Position numbers and translations under genes: made by a program. This document shows positions 53,625-61,521 of a stretch of DNA of 64,000 nucleotides, in pieces. Within the stretch, counting starts at the first letter, position 1, and each line of letters starts with the position of its first letter. This DNA is from Amycolatopsis antarctica (GTDB lineage Bacteria > Actinomycetota > Actinomycetes > Mycobacteriales > Pseudonocardiaceae), in NCBI RefSeq assembly GCF_002262875.1, contig NZ_NKYE01000005.1, positions 308,562-372,561 of the forward strand, read 5' to 3'. The notes beneath the pieces are model-generated. The model did no database searches, was not told the DNA's origin, and saw only the letters and a program-made list of their open reading frames with translations.

Positions 53625-55295
53625 CTAGTCGCGTGGCCGCGGTGACGGGCGCGGCGGGTCGGTCAGGGTGACCGTCTGCCTGCGCCTGCCGGGCAGCGCA
53701 GCCACCAGCACGGCGCCGATCAGCAGCATCGCGGTGCCGGTCCAGAACATCGGCACCGAGGAGTACGCGGCGCTGGTCTGTGCCAGCTCGTCCGGCACGC
53801 CCGGAGGCGCCTCGCCGCCACCCGGCGGGGCGGGGGCGGGCGGTGCCGCCGTGCCGCACTCGACGCCACCGGCCGGGGCGTACGCCCTGGCCACCTGCTC
53901 GCCGAGGGAGAGCTGCAGCAGCGAGGACGGGAGCTGGTCGCGGACCTGCTCCGGAAGGGCGTCCTTGAGCGCGTTCGTCGGCAGGAGTTGCAGGTCGAGC
54001 AGCCGCGCCGAGGCGCCGAGCTGCAGGCCGGTGAACGGGTCCGTCATGTCCATCGACTTCTCGTCCAGGGCGGCGATGCTCAGCTTCAGCACGCCGATGT
54101 CGAGCACGCGCTCCTGCGCCAGATCGGTCAGCGGCTTGAACAGGCCGCCACCCTCGCCGGCGATCTTCGCGACGTCACCGAGCACCGGAACGTCCTCGAC
54201 TCCCTCGAAGCCGGTGATCTGCTCCAGGCCGGGCAGCGGGATGCCGATCGGGATGTCCGCCGTCGGGTTGGCCGCGTCGATCGTGATCGGGTCCTGCCCG
54301 GGAAGCGCCACGGTCAGCACCGGTGCCGTGTAGTCGACCTTCGAGGTCTCCTTGTCGCCGGTCGAGGTCACCCGCAGCGTGGGCTGGCTGGCGACCTTGA
54401 TCGACGTCTGCAGCGGGGTGCCCTGCAGGATGTTGATGTCCGCCGCCTGCAGCGTGGACGTCGACTCGACGGCCTTGCGCTCCGATTCCGGCATGTCCAC
54501 CAGGCGCACCGTGGAGCGTGAGGACAGCGTGTTCGGCAGGCTCAGCAGCGAACCGTCACCGGTCTGGCTTGGCTCGGCGCCGCCGCCGAGCATGCCGCCG
54601 AGGCTGGAGAGCGGGCCGGGCAGGTTCTCGAGCCCTTCCCGCAGCGGGCCGGTCACCTGGTCGGCGCCGGGGATCGTCGGGATGACGTTGACCGCGGACA
54701 GGCTCGCCAGCGAGGTGGTGGCGTCGGAGATGGTGCCGACGCACGGGCCGAGTGTGTCGCTCCAGCGGGCGTGGGCGCTGCCGTTCAGCAGGCCGACGTT
54801 GAGCAGCGGGTTCTCCGGGGCGTTGAAGCCCCCGGTGGTCGGTTCCGGGTTGTCCGGCAGCGCGGTCTGCACGAGGGACCCCGGCGTCTGCGGGGCGTTG
54901 CCCGCCACGCTGAGGCCGGTGGGGGACGCCTGCGCGATCGACCGCTCGTAGGTCAGGTACGCCTCGGAGTTGGCCTGCGCACTGGACAGGCCAAGGCCCG
55001 CCTCGGCGAGCGCCTGTTTCGGCAGCTCCTCGCCGAGCCCGGGCAGGATCGCGCTGGTCTGCACGGCCTCCGGCAGCAGGCGGAGCACGCCGAGTGCGGC
55101 CCCCGCGTCACCGACGGCTCGGCCGAGCGGTGTCGGCACCTGGGGCGAGGAGATCGGCGGCTGGCCCGGCATTCCGGGCTCCGGGATCGGCGTGGTGGGG
55201 ATCGTCGTCTCCTGCGCCAGGGCAGGGCCTGCGGTCAGCAGCAGCAGGGCCGCCGTGAGAGGCAGGGCCAACGAGCGTGGCGGGCGTCCGCGCAT
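53625..55295 (-). CDS. Large secreted, C-terminally membrane-anchored protein
   Basis: 556 residues. The signal peptide SLALPLTAALLLLTAGPALAQ is followed by a Pro/Thr-rich linker, a long beta-rich and helical region without known domain, and a C-terminal membrane segment (FWTGTAMLLIGAVLVAALPGRRR) ending in Arg-rich residues, the sorting-signal-like layout without LPXTG. A single Cys pair may be formed. AGGAGG precedes the ATG at 55295. I do not recognise the family; a Pseudonocardiales-type cell-surface protein is the best description. Confidence 0.7.
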   Translation of the reverse strand: MRGRPPRSLALPLTAALLLLTAGPALAQETTIPTTPIPEPGMPGQPPISSPQVPTPLGRAVGDAGAALGVLRLLPEAVQTSAILPGLGEELPKQALAEAGLGLSSAQANSEAYLTYERSIAQASPTGLSVAGNAPQTPGSLVQTALPDNPEPTTGGFNAPENPLLNVGLLNGSAHARWSDTLGPCVGTISDATTSLASLSAVNVIPTIPGADQVTGPLREGLENLPGPLSSLGGMLGGGAEPSQTGDGSLLSLPNTLSSRSTVRLVDMPESERKAVESTSTLQAADINILQGTPLQTSIKVASQPTLRVTSTGDKETSKVDYTAPVLTVALPGQDPITIDAANPTADIPIGIPLPGLEQITGFEGVEDVPVLGDVAKIAGEGGGLFKPLTDLAQERVLDIGVLKLSIAALDEKSMDMTDPFTGLQLGASARLLDLQLLPTNALKDALPEQVRDQLPSSLLQLSLGEQVARAYAPAGGVECGTAAPPAPAPPGGGEAPPGVPDELAQTSAAYSSVPMFWTGTAMLLIGAVLVAALPGRRRQTVTLTDPPRPSPRPRD

Positions 55296-55395
55296 CAGAA
55301 GGTTCCTCCTGGAAGGAAGAGTCGGGAAGCCAGTGCGTACCGGCGTCGGTTCATCTAACGACACCGGGGGCGTGAGGTGACGCGCGCCCTACCGC

Positions 55396-55401
55396 TACAC
55401 T
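55396..55401 (+). promoter_or_regulatory. -10 element of tRNA-Thr
   Basis: TACACT, 34 nt upstream of the tRNA 5' end. Confidence 0.5.
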
Positions 55402-55435
55402 TGGCCGCGCACGAACGAGAGTTCGTGAGAAGTGT

Positions 55436-55509
55436 GCCGCCTTAGCTCAGTCGGCCAGAGCGATTCACTCGTAATGAATAGGTCAGGGGTTCGATTCCCC
55501 TAGGCGGCT
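55436..55509 (+). tRNA. tRNA-Thr(CGT)
   Basis: The acceptor arms GCCGCCT and AGGCGGC pair; the anticodon arm is ATTCA-CTCGTAA-TGAAT with anticodon CGT (reads ACG, Thr); the T arm is CAGGGGTTCGATTCCCCTA. CCA is not encoded. 74 nt long with a normal cloverleaf. Confidence 0.96.
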
Positions 55510-55514
55510 CCCAG

Positions 55515-55554
55515 CTCGGGGCCCCTTTCCGCAGTCGCGGAAAGGGGCCCCGAG
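55515..55554. terminator. Terminator of tRNA-Thr
   Basis: A perfect 18-bp stem (CTCGGGGCCCCTTTCCGC / GCGGAAAGGGGCCCCGAG) with a 4-nt loop begins 5 nt after the tRNA. Confidence 0.92.
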
Positions 55555-55711
55555 TCGTGTGTCCGGCCGGCCGGATGGCTGTCTCCCGTCATCTCCCGCG
55601 AGGCCGGGCGAGCCGCCGCGCTTCAGGTGCCGGGGCCGTCCGCGGAATTTCATTCGAACGGGTGGCATCGCGTTCGAATCCCGGTGAACCGTCCGGGGTC
55701 GCGGTGTCCGG

Positions 55712-56006
55712 TGCGCGGTCCTCGGCTACGAGATGCGGGATGCCGAGCCGCAGGAGGCCGACGGATCGTCACCATCGGCTCGCCCGCCGTACCGGAGGGC
55801 ACGGACCGTCGGTGGCCGGTACCACCGACGTTGGCGTTCGCGCGCGTCCCGGAGGGCAAGACCGTCAAGAACCGGCTGCACCTTGACGTCAACCCGGTCG
55901 ACAGGGAACAGGACGAGGAGGTCCACCGCCTGCTCGAACTGGGGGTGCGGCACGCCGGCCTCGGTCAGGGCGATGCGAGCTGGGTCGTGCTCCTGGACCC
56001 GGAGGG
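55712..56006 (+). pseudogene. VOC-family gene, 5' part (frameshifted, interrupted)
   Basis: The segment encodes AVLGYEMRDAEPQEADGS in one frame and, after an apparent 1-nt loss near 55769, VTIGSPAVPEGT and PPTLAFARVPEGKTVKNRLHLDVN through VVLLDPEG in another. This is a glyoxalase/bleomycin-resistance (VOC) protein. Its usual N-terminal 25 residues are not found. The gene ends abruptly at DPEG, where a cassette is inserted; the remaining residues NEFCVLASRCR lie at 59376-59411. Already inactive from the frameshift. Confidence 0.8.
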
Positions 56007-56013
56007 ATTGCCT

Positions 56014-56024
56014 CACATGTGACA
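56014..56024 (+). repeat. Left terminal inverted repeat of cassette
   Basis: CACATGTGACA, complementary to 59349-59359. It contains the palindrome CACATGTG. Confidence 0.75.
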
Positions 56025-56048
56025 CAGCGTTCTCAGCAGCAACGGAGC

Positions 56049-56070
56049 CCCGGCGCATAGGTGCGCCGGG
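56049..56070 (-). terminator. Terminator-like hairpin after lipoprotein gene
   Basis: CCCGGCGCA and TGCGCCGGG arms with a 4-nt loop, 70 nt beyond the end of the lipoprotein gene on the minus strand. Confidence 0.6.
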
Positions 56071-56139
56071 AGTTCCTGGCCGCCCAGGGGGTGGACGACA
56101 CCTATCCAGTCTTGATAGCAGCCGACGAGATCGATGCCG

Positions 56140-56790
56140 TTATGAGCCTGGTTGAGCACCATTGGCCGGGACGCCGCGCTGCTTGGATTCAGGAAGCAAA
56201 TGGCAGCCGGTGTTGATACCCACGATGGTGCCTTTCTTGCCATCTGCCTCTCCTGCGCCAGCAATTATCCGTAGACTTGCCCCATAGGAGTCGGAAATAT
56301 TCAACTCGTGGTAGTCGCCCTTGTTTACTTCGAGTCCTGGCGCGGTGAAACCATGCTGACCGGCCACGCTCTTTACTACTTCAATGGCTTGTGGCCATTG
56401 ATCAGTGGAAATTGGAACAGGGTTCGTGCTGCCTCCTAGTAATAGATTAACCGCATCCCACGCATCAACTTCCTTGAAATCATTGCAACCAGTGTTTGTG
56501 CTGACTTCGTCACTTTGCTGCCAGGGAGGCAATTGTAGGTCAGTACTCAGTTTTTCCGTGATCTTTCGCAGCATCTCGTCGTGTCGAGTTTTAGCCTCGT
56601 CTATGTTGGGGCGTTTCATGAGTTCGTCCCATTGTTGTTGCAGGCTCATGTCTTCTCGTGAGGTGTCGTTGTTGAGGTAGCGGTCGGCGTCGTTGTCTCC
56701 GCATGCAGCTAGTGCGGAGGTGCAGGCGAGTGCGACCGCCAGTTTTGCGAGTGGCCGTGTACGTTGTTGGATCACGAAGGGCCGTTTCAT
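56140..56790 (-). CDS. LppA-like lipoprotein
   Basis: 216 residues. The signal peptide ends with the lipobox ALAAC. The mature part has LMKRPNIDEAKTRHDEMLRKITEKL, then TNTGCNDF and, near the end, GTIVGINTGCHLLP; spacing and the two Gly-Cys motifs match the mycobacterial LppA/LppB lipoprotein family. Its ATG overlaps the stop of the DUF1023 gene by 4 nt. It is the last gene of the cassette operon. GC content is clearly below the chromosomal value. The function is unknown. Confidence 0.8.
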   Translation of the reverse strand: MKRPFVIQQRTRPLAKLAVALACTSALAACGDNDADRYLNNDTSREDMSLQQQWDELMKRPNIDEAKTRHDEMLRKITEKLSTDLQLPPWQQSDEVSTNTGCNDFKEVDAWDAVNLLLGGSTNPVPISTDQWPQAIEVVKSVAGQHGFTAPGLEVNKGDYHELNISDSYGASLRIIAGAGEADGKKGTIVGINTGCHLLPESKQRGVPANGAQPGS

Positions 56791-58508
56791 TGTTTTTGTA
56801 CTGCCAGTTCTGGTTGTCCGGCTATAATTGCAGCCATATTGTGTTCGCTGGTGGACATCTGGCCGTCGCCCACGGCGTACTCACTGTGTCCCTGTGAGGC
56901 GATCATTGGGCCGTGTTGTTCGGTGGAGAGTTGGTTCATTCCTTGCATGTGTTCCAGGGGTGGTCCGTATCGGTCGCCGTAAGGTATGACGTTGGCGATG
57001 GCATCGCCCTCGGCGGAGAGGTTGTAAGCGTGCCCTTCGGGAACGTGGAGGTTTGCGGCTACCTGGGCGGGATTCTCGCCTTCGGAGATTCCGGGTGAGC
57101 CGAAGAAAATGGCGTCGTCCACTCCGTGGCTTTGGGTGAGCGCGATACCTGTCGTGGTCGATCCGTAGGAGTGTCCGAGCGCGGTCAGATGGGGCTGATC
57201 GTCGTCGAGCCGGGAAGCGTTGATCCCTTCCTGGAACTTGGCGAGCTTTTCCGCGCCCTCGTTGGCAGGATTACCGGTAAGGAGTTCGTCCAGATCCTCG
57301 ACCCGCGTCGTGGGTGGTTCGTAACCCAGCCATGTCACCATCGCAACTGACTGCCTGCTGGGATCCTTGAGCATTTGGTTGGCGTATTGACGCATCTCGT
57401 TCATGTCATTGACGTAGCCAGCCATGCCGTTTTGGACGTTGGAGTTCATTCCGGGGGTGAAGACGCCGACGTGTTTGGCGGTGTCGATGTTGCCGGTGGC
57501 GACGGCGGCCATGGCGGTGTCGCCGCTCATATCCAGGGACAGAAGTTGGTGGTCCGGCTTTGGCTGCTTGGTTCGTGGGTCGAGCATCATTCTGTCTACC
57601 GAGTCGAGTCCGGCGAGTTTGTCGTTGAATTTGGTGATCTCGGCTTGCAGGACGTTACGGGTGTTTTGATGGCCGGGGCCGTTGGTGAGTTTGTCGATTT
57701 GGCCTTGCAGGTCGGCGCGTGCGCTTTGCAGGGTGGTGCGTTCCTTGCCGATCAGGGCGAGGTTGGCGTCGTTGCGTGCCCAGCCTGTGACGCCGTCGCG
57801 GTTGCCGACCAGTTCGGGCCGGTCGGCGATGAGTCGGCGTTGCTGGTTCTGCGACAGGGTGGACCACCAGGCGGCGTTCTGCGCGACGGTCGCGCCTTCG
57901 GCGGGCGGCGCAAGAATGGACAGGCCGCCCAGGGTGAATCCGGCGTCGCCGAACGAGGAGAGGCTGGTGTTGGTGTTGTCGTTGCCCGAGCTGTCGACCA
58001 TCGTGCCGGAGAGCATCTCGTCGAGAACGGCGCAGGCGTCGGAGTCGATGTCCTCGGCCTGCCGGAGCACCTGTTCGACCCGGTCCTTGAGTTCCTCGGC
58101 GGTGCGTTGGCGCTCGGCGGCTACGGCTTCGGCCTGGTCGGGCGGGGTGCCCGGCGGTGGCCCCTGGTCGCTGATCGCCCCGTCCGGGCCGATGGTGAAG
58201 CACTGGGCTTGGGCGAGTCCGAGTGCTTCTTCCCGAGCGTGCACGACTCCGGTGATCGCGTCGCCGATATCACCGAACGCGCGGCGTGCCGCGCCCAGTT
58301 CGGCGGCAAGTTCCTCGGCCGCGTCCACGAGCTGGTTGACCCGGCCGGTCGCGGCCTCGGCCGCGGGGCCGGACCAGCCTTCGACGCTCGCGGCGGCACG
58401 CAGCTCGTCCGACGCACCGTGAAGTTCCTGGAACTCGGCGTTGAGGGGGCCGACCACTTGCTGGGCCGGCGCTGGGTCCCACCGCAGGACGTCTGCCCAG
58501 GTGACCAT
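56787..58508 (-). CDS. WXG100-DUF1023 alpha/beta hydrolase, T7SS effector candidate
   Basis: 573 residues. Residues 1-110 form a helical hairpin with WSGPAAEAA, the WXG100 signature. A second helical region (residues 215-310) precedes the DUF1023 alpha/beta-hydrolase domain: LTALGHSYGSTTTGIAL holds the nucleophile Ser, AEGDAIANV the Asp, and STSEHNMAAI the His. WXG100 fusions to enzymes are typical substrates of type VII secretion. It starts at 58508 by 4-nt overlap with the upstream small gene. No immunity gene of known type follows, but the LppA-like lipoprotein could serve such a role (speculative). Confidence 0.85.
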   Translation of the reverse strand: MVTWADVLRWDPAPAQQVVGPLNAEFQELHGASDELRAAASVEGWSGPAAEAATGRVNQLVDAAEELAAELGAARRAFGDIGDAITGVVHAREEALGLAQAQCFTIGPDGAISDQGPPPGTPPDQAEAVAAERQRTAEELKDRVEQVLRQAEDIDSDACAVLDEMLSGTMVDSSGNDNTNTSLSSFGDAGFTLGGLSILAPPAEGATVAQNAAWWSTLSQNQQRRLIADRPELVGNRDGVTGWARNDANLALIGKERTTLQSARADLQGQIDKLTNGPGHQNTRNVLQAEITKFNDKLAGLDSVDRMMLDPRTKQPKPDHQLLSLDMSGDTAMAAVATGNIDTAKHVGVFTPGMNSNVQNGMAGYVNDMNEMRQYANQMLKDPSRQSVAMVTWLGYEPPTTRVEDLDELLTGNPANEGAEKLAKFQEGINASRLDDDQPHLTALGHSYGSTTTGIALTQSHGVDDAIFFGSPGISEGENPAQVAANLHVPEGHAYNLSAEGDAIANVIPYGDRYGPPLEHMQGMNQLSTEQHGPMIASQGHSEYAVGDGQMSTSEHNMAAIIAGQPELAVQKQ

Positions 58509-58825
58509 CAGAGCGCCTTCCGTCCGCCGGCACTGGCTGCGTGATGGAGGTCGGTTTGCGCGGCTTGCTCGTTCGAGCTGTAGAGCTGCGCCGCTTGGCC
58601 GAGCGAACCGGACACCTCGGAGAATCCGGTACTCAGGCTCCGGGTGCGCTCCTGCCACGCTGAGCGGAGAGCGTCGATCTTGCCGACGATCCGGCCGCCC
58701 GGCATGCCTGATTCGCCGGTCGGCAACCGGCCAGCGGCGTCGACCCCCGCGATCGCCTCGGAGGCGCCGCTGGCGGCTTGTCCAGCCTGCCGCACCGTCT
58801 CGATGACCGCTTCGTACCCAGACAT
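58508..58825 (-). CDS. EspC-like type VII secretion target
   Basis: 105 residues, helical, without signal peptide. SAWQERTRSLSTGFSEVSGSLGQAAQLYSSNEQAAQTDL contains Tyr-Ser-Ser-Asn-Glu, the YxxxD/E secretion signal at the end of a helix, the EspC/T7SS-target pattern. It is the first gene of a three-gene operon and overlaps the hydrolase by 4 nt, suggesting that it forms a heterodimer with the WXG100 domain of that protein. Confidence 0.8.
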   Translation of the reverse strand: MSGYEAVIETVRQAGQAASGASEAIAGVDAAGRLPTGESGMPGGRIVGKIDALRSAWQERTRSLSTGFSEVSGSLGQAAQLYSSNEQAAQTDLHHAASAGGRKAL

Positions 58826-59348
58826 GACCAGGCTTCCCCTCCCGAGCCGATGTGGTTGTGACGTTACGACACCGTTCGGATGCTGTCAGCCATATCGAAG
58901 TGATTCGAGTACCCCACCGGGTGGCATGTGCCGATGATTGCTCAGCGCGGCTGAGTGGGACTACTCATCCGCGCCACTGTTGCTTGCTCGCGCATGTGGA
59001 CAGTTGGTACCGCAACGACACTTCGTGACGGCCTCGTTGGCGCTGGAGCTCCTAACGAAATGATCTCCAAGGAGGTTGGACCACTCCAGGACTGATGGTC
59101 CGGTGGTTCGGCCGAAGCCGTTAAAGGCGACGACGAGTTGTGGGCGGTGCGCGCCGCGCCCCGGAGACGGCCGGGCACCGGAATTCACCATCGGAACCGG
59201 AGGAGTGGGAATCCCGCTCCGGGAACGCGGCGTGCCGCACAGCTTGCCGACCTGGGAACCCGAGGGGTCACGTTGACCCATCGGGCGGGCCGTGGGCCGG
59301 ACAAGAGGACAACGGATGTCGTCCGATCACCTTCCGCCGGCTCGAAGA
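58826..59348. other. Non-coding right part of cassette
   Basis: About 520 bp without a supportable gene; frames on both strands lack family motifs. GGGTCA-cgt-TGACCC (59265-59279) is a perfect inverted repeat. It must contain the promoter of the EspC-like operon. Confidence 0.5.
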
Positions 59349-59359
59349 TGTCACATGTG
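59349..59359 (-). repeat. Right terminal inverted repeat of cassette
   Basis: TGTCACATGTG, complementary to 56014-56024. Confidence 0.75.
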
Positions 59360-59369
59360 CGGTATTGCG

Positions 59370-59411
59370 GAGGGCAACGAGTTCTGCGTCCTCGCGAGCC
59401 GCTGCCGGTGA
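59370..59411 (+). pseudogene. VOC-family gene, 3' remnant
   Basis: Encodes EGNEFCVLASRCR and a stop, the expected last residues of the VOC protein interrupted at 56006. Confidence 0.8.
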
Positions 59412-59440
59412 TCCGGTTCCGAACCGGTAAGCCGAACCCG

Positions 59441-60601
59441 TCAACCGAACCAGCGGTGCGAGCGGGTCGCCAGCGCCGTGCGCCCGTGTCCGCGGGGTGG
59501 TGCGGGCTCCGCGCGCGGCCACACCGGAGCGTGCGCGACCGCCGGGAGCTGTGCCCGCAACGCGGGCAGCGGCAGCGGACGGCGCCGGGTGAGCGTGCTG
59601 GCGATGCTCGGATTGAGCTCGACGAACGGATAGGTGGCCTGCAGGGAACTCAGCCGGTCGTTGATCTGGCGGCCGGTGTCGTCCAGTACCCGCTCGGTGA
59701 CCGCCGGCTGGATGAGCAGGAACTCCTCGGTGCGGATCCGCACGGCCCGGTCCAGCGGGCGCAGGTCGTGCCGCAGCAGTTCGGCGATGTTGTGTTCGGT
59801 GTGGATTCCCGCCCTGGTGCCGAAACGGGCGTGCACGTCCGCCAGTTCGTCGACGCGCACCAGTGTCAGTCCCAGCGAGACGGTGTCGGCGGCGACGCCG
59901 ACCCACGGTTCGATCGAGGCGAGCGTGTGCAGCCCGGTGCCGGGATCCCTGCCGTGGCCCCGTTCCTGCCGGACCTGTTCGATCGCTCTCGCCGCTTCCT
60001 CGCGCTGTACCTGCAGCCGTCCGGACACATGCCGCAGTGCCGCTTCGGCGCGCTGCTCGATGTCCAGCGCCGCCGGGCTGAGCACGCTGTTCAGCGTGGC
60101 GTCGATGCGCTGCCGCACCATCGGCGGGAGGCGGTCGCTGAGCAGGTCGCGCAGCCGGACCACTTCGGCGTACGCCTCGTCCCGGCGCATTCCCCAGCGG
60201 CCACGGAACAAGCGCGACGATTCCAGCGAGACGCCCTGCCCGTCCACGTCCTCGAGGTCGTGTGCGATCACCGAGGCGCCGAACGTGGGCGAGAGGACGA
60301 CCACGGACCATTCGCGGGAGAGCCATTCGTCCGGCCGCAGCAACACCGGGGTGACGCCCGGCGGCAGATCGGGACGGCCCTGGTCGACCATGCCGACGAC
60401 GGTCACCGCGGCCCGGGCGGCGATCTTCGCGTACACCTCCCGTTCGCGGTCGAAATAGGGCAGCCGCTGGAACATCGCGATCACGACGGCGTCACCGAGG
60501 TCGATGTCGGCGAGCGCGGCGTGCTCCACCGCGTGTGAGGCGATCACCAGGGATCGTTTGGTCAGCAGCCCGGCTCTGGCGGCCGATGAGGGCTCGTGCA
60601 T
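59441..60601 (-). CDS. DICT-domain protein with degenerate GGDEF-like domain
   Basis: 386 residues. The N-terminal 190 residues (KRSLVIASHAVEHAAL, GDAVVIAMFQRLPYFDRE, WSVVVLSPTFGASVIAHDL) match the DICT sensory domain found beside diguanylate cyclases and two-component proteins. A coiled coil (190-220) connects it to a GGDEF-like part: GRDPGTGLHTLASIEPW replaces DxLTGLxNR and RIRTEEFLLIQP replaces GGDEF. The catalytic and metal-binding glycines are lost, so it is probably a nucleotide sensor or scaffold. GGGAGA precedes the ATG. Confidence 0.8.
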   Translation of the reverse strand: MHEPSSAARAGLLTKRSLVIASHAVEHAALADIDLGDAVVIAMFQRLPYFDREREVYAKIAARAAVTVVGMVDQGRPDLPPGVTPVLLRPDEWLSREWSVVVLSPTFGASVIAHDLEDVDGQGVSLESSRLFRGRWGMRRDEAYAEVVRLRDLLSDRLPPMVRQRIDATLNSVLSPAALDIEQRAEAALRHVSGRLQVQREEAARAIEQVRQERGHGRDPGTGLHTLASIEPWVGVAADTVSLGLTLVRVDELADVHARFGTRAGIHTEHNIAELLRHDLRPLDRAVRIRTEEFLLIQPAVTERVLDDTGRQINDRLSSLQATYPFVELNPSIASTLTRRRPLPLPALRAQLPAVAHAPVWPRAEPAPPRGHGRTALATRSHRWFG

Positions 60602-60763
60602 GTGCGGATGTCTCCCGATACGAAGAGCTTTGCGGAGCGGATTCCGGGAGTCGCCGTTGTGTCACGCCACGACGGCAGCACGATCGGTTGTGCAGGCGAC
60701 GGGAATTGGGGGTCCCACGGTAGGAGAGTCCGCTACCGGACGCCAGGTGCACGAACGGGTGGC

Positions 60764-60808
60764 GAATTCGTGAATTCGTCACCGCAGGTGATCGCGCGGA
60801 ATTCGTGA
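60764..60808. repeat. GAATTCGTGA repeats
   Basis: GAATTCGT(G/C)A occurs at 60764, 60772 and 60799. TCACC-gca-GGTGA (60779-60791) forms a hairpin between copies two and three. They lie in the 393-bp gap between the divergent DICT and carbonic-anhydrase-like genes. Confidence 0.8.
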
Positions 60809-60849
60809 CCGGAAATGGTGCGACAACCGGTCACTCGAGGTTGCCGCAT

Positions 60850-60903
60850 CGCAATTCGTCGGCATATCGCGTTCTCCCGACCGCGATGCGCCGACGAATT
60901 GCG
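60850..60903. repeat. Large imperfect hairpin
   Basis: CGCAATTCGTCGGC (60850-60863) and GCCGACGAATTGCG (60890-60903) are perfect 14-bp arms. Inside them ATCGCG (60866-60871) pairs with CGCGAT (60882-60887). No T-tract; it may be a regulatory cruciform or a bidirectional terminator. Confidence 0.85.
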
Positions 60904-60982
60904 GTGGACGGTCGCCGAGGGCGGGCCACGGTTTCGCCCCGGCCCCCATCCGGCCCCCATCCGGCCGCGCCGAGGCGGCGCT

Positions 60983-60988
60983 TAGGCT
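60983..60988 (+). promoter_or_regulatory. -10 element of leaderless carbonic-anhydrase-like gene
   Basis: TAGGCT, 6 nt, then the ATG at 60995. Confidence 0.6.
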
Positions 60989-60994
60989 GGGCGC

Positions 60995-61519
60995 ATGCCG
61001 CTGTTCTCCTTCGAGGGCGTCAGCCCGACCGTGCACCCGGACGCCTGGATCGCCCCGACCGCCACGTTGATCGGTGACGTGATCGTGGAGAAGGACGCTT
61101 CCGTCTGGTACGGCGTGGTCGTCCGCGCCGACTTCGGCCGGATCGTCATCGGCGAGGGCGCCAACATCCAGGACAACTCCGTGCTGCACGTCAACGACGG
61201 CGTGTGCGAGATCGGCCGCAACGTCACCGTCGGGCACATGTGCCTGGTGCACGACTGCACGGTCGGCGAGCAGGCCTTGATCGGCAACGGATCGACCGTG
61301 CTGGACAAGGCTGAGATCGGGGCGAGAGCGCTGGTCGCCGCCGGAGCCACGGTGACGCCGGGCTCCGTCGTCCCGCCCGAGGTGATCGCCATGGGCAGCC
61401 CGGCGAAGAAGCACGTTCCGCTGACCGACTCGGCCCGCGTCTGGGTGGAGCACAACGCCGAGATCTACCGGCAGCTCGCCCGCAGGCACGCCGAGGGCGT
61501 CGCCCCGGTCCAGGACTGA
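60995..61519 (+). CDS. Gamma-carbonic-anhydrase-like hexapeptide protein
   Basis: 174 residues. A left-handed beta-helix with hexapeptide repeats (IAPTATLIGDVIVEKDASVWYGVVVRAD, GEGANIQDNSVLHVND, VTVGHMCLVHDCTVGEQALIGNGSTV) and the three His positions of gamma-class carbonic anhydrases (VLHV, GHMCLVH). Members of this YrdA/PaaY group bind zinc; some hydrolyse CO2 and others act as thioesterases. The ATG is set by a leaderless TAGGCT element. It ends 2 nt before aftA. Confidence 0.9.
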   Translation: MPLFSFEGVSPTVHPDAWIAPTATLIGDVIVEKDASVWYGVVVRADFGRIVIGEGANIQDNSVLHVNDGVCEIGRNVTVGHMCLVHDCTVGEQALIGNGSTVLDKAEIGARALVAAGATVTPGSVVPPEVIAMGSPAKKHVPLTDSARVWVEHNAEIYRQLARRHAEGVAPVQD

Positions 61520-61521
61520 GG

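Larger units (their letters stand above)
56001..59374. mobile_element. Inserted cassette with 6-bp target duplication
   Basis: GGAGGG occurs at 56001-56006 and 59369-59374. Joining the flanks at this hexamer restores DPEG-NEFCVLASRCR, the normal end of the VOC protein, in frame. The 3368-bp insert (one GGAGGG plus 3362 bp) has inverted 11-bp repeats CACATGTGACA at 56014-56024 and 59349-59359, 7 and 9 bp inside the ends. It carries three minus-strand genes and lower GC than the chromosome. No transposase or integrase is seen, so movement was probably in trans or it is a decayed element. Confidence 0.82.

Noticed and set aside
55436..55509. tRNA-Thr as an attachment site for the adjacent cassette
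   Set aside because: The tRNA 3' end is not repeated at the far side. The cassette boundary is 490 bp away, defined by the VOC gene and a 6-bp duplication.
55672..55690. Sequence resembling a tRNA T-arm (gcgttcgaatcccggtg)
   Set aside because: No acceptor stem or anticodon arm nearby; chance match or very old remnant.
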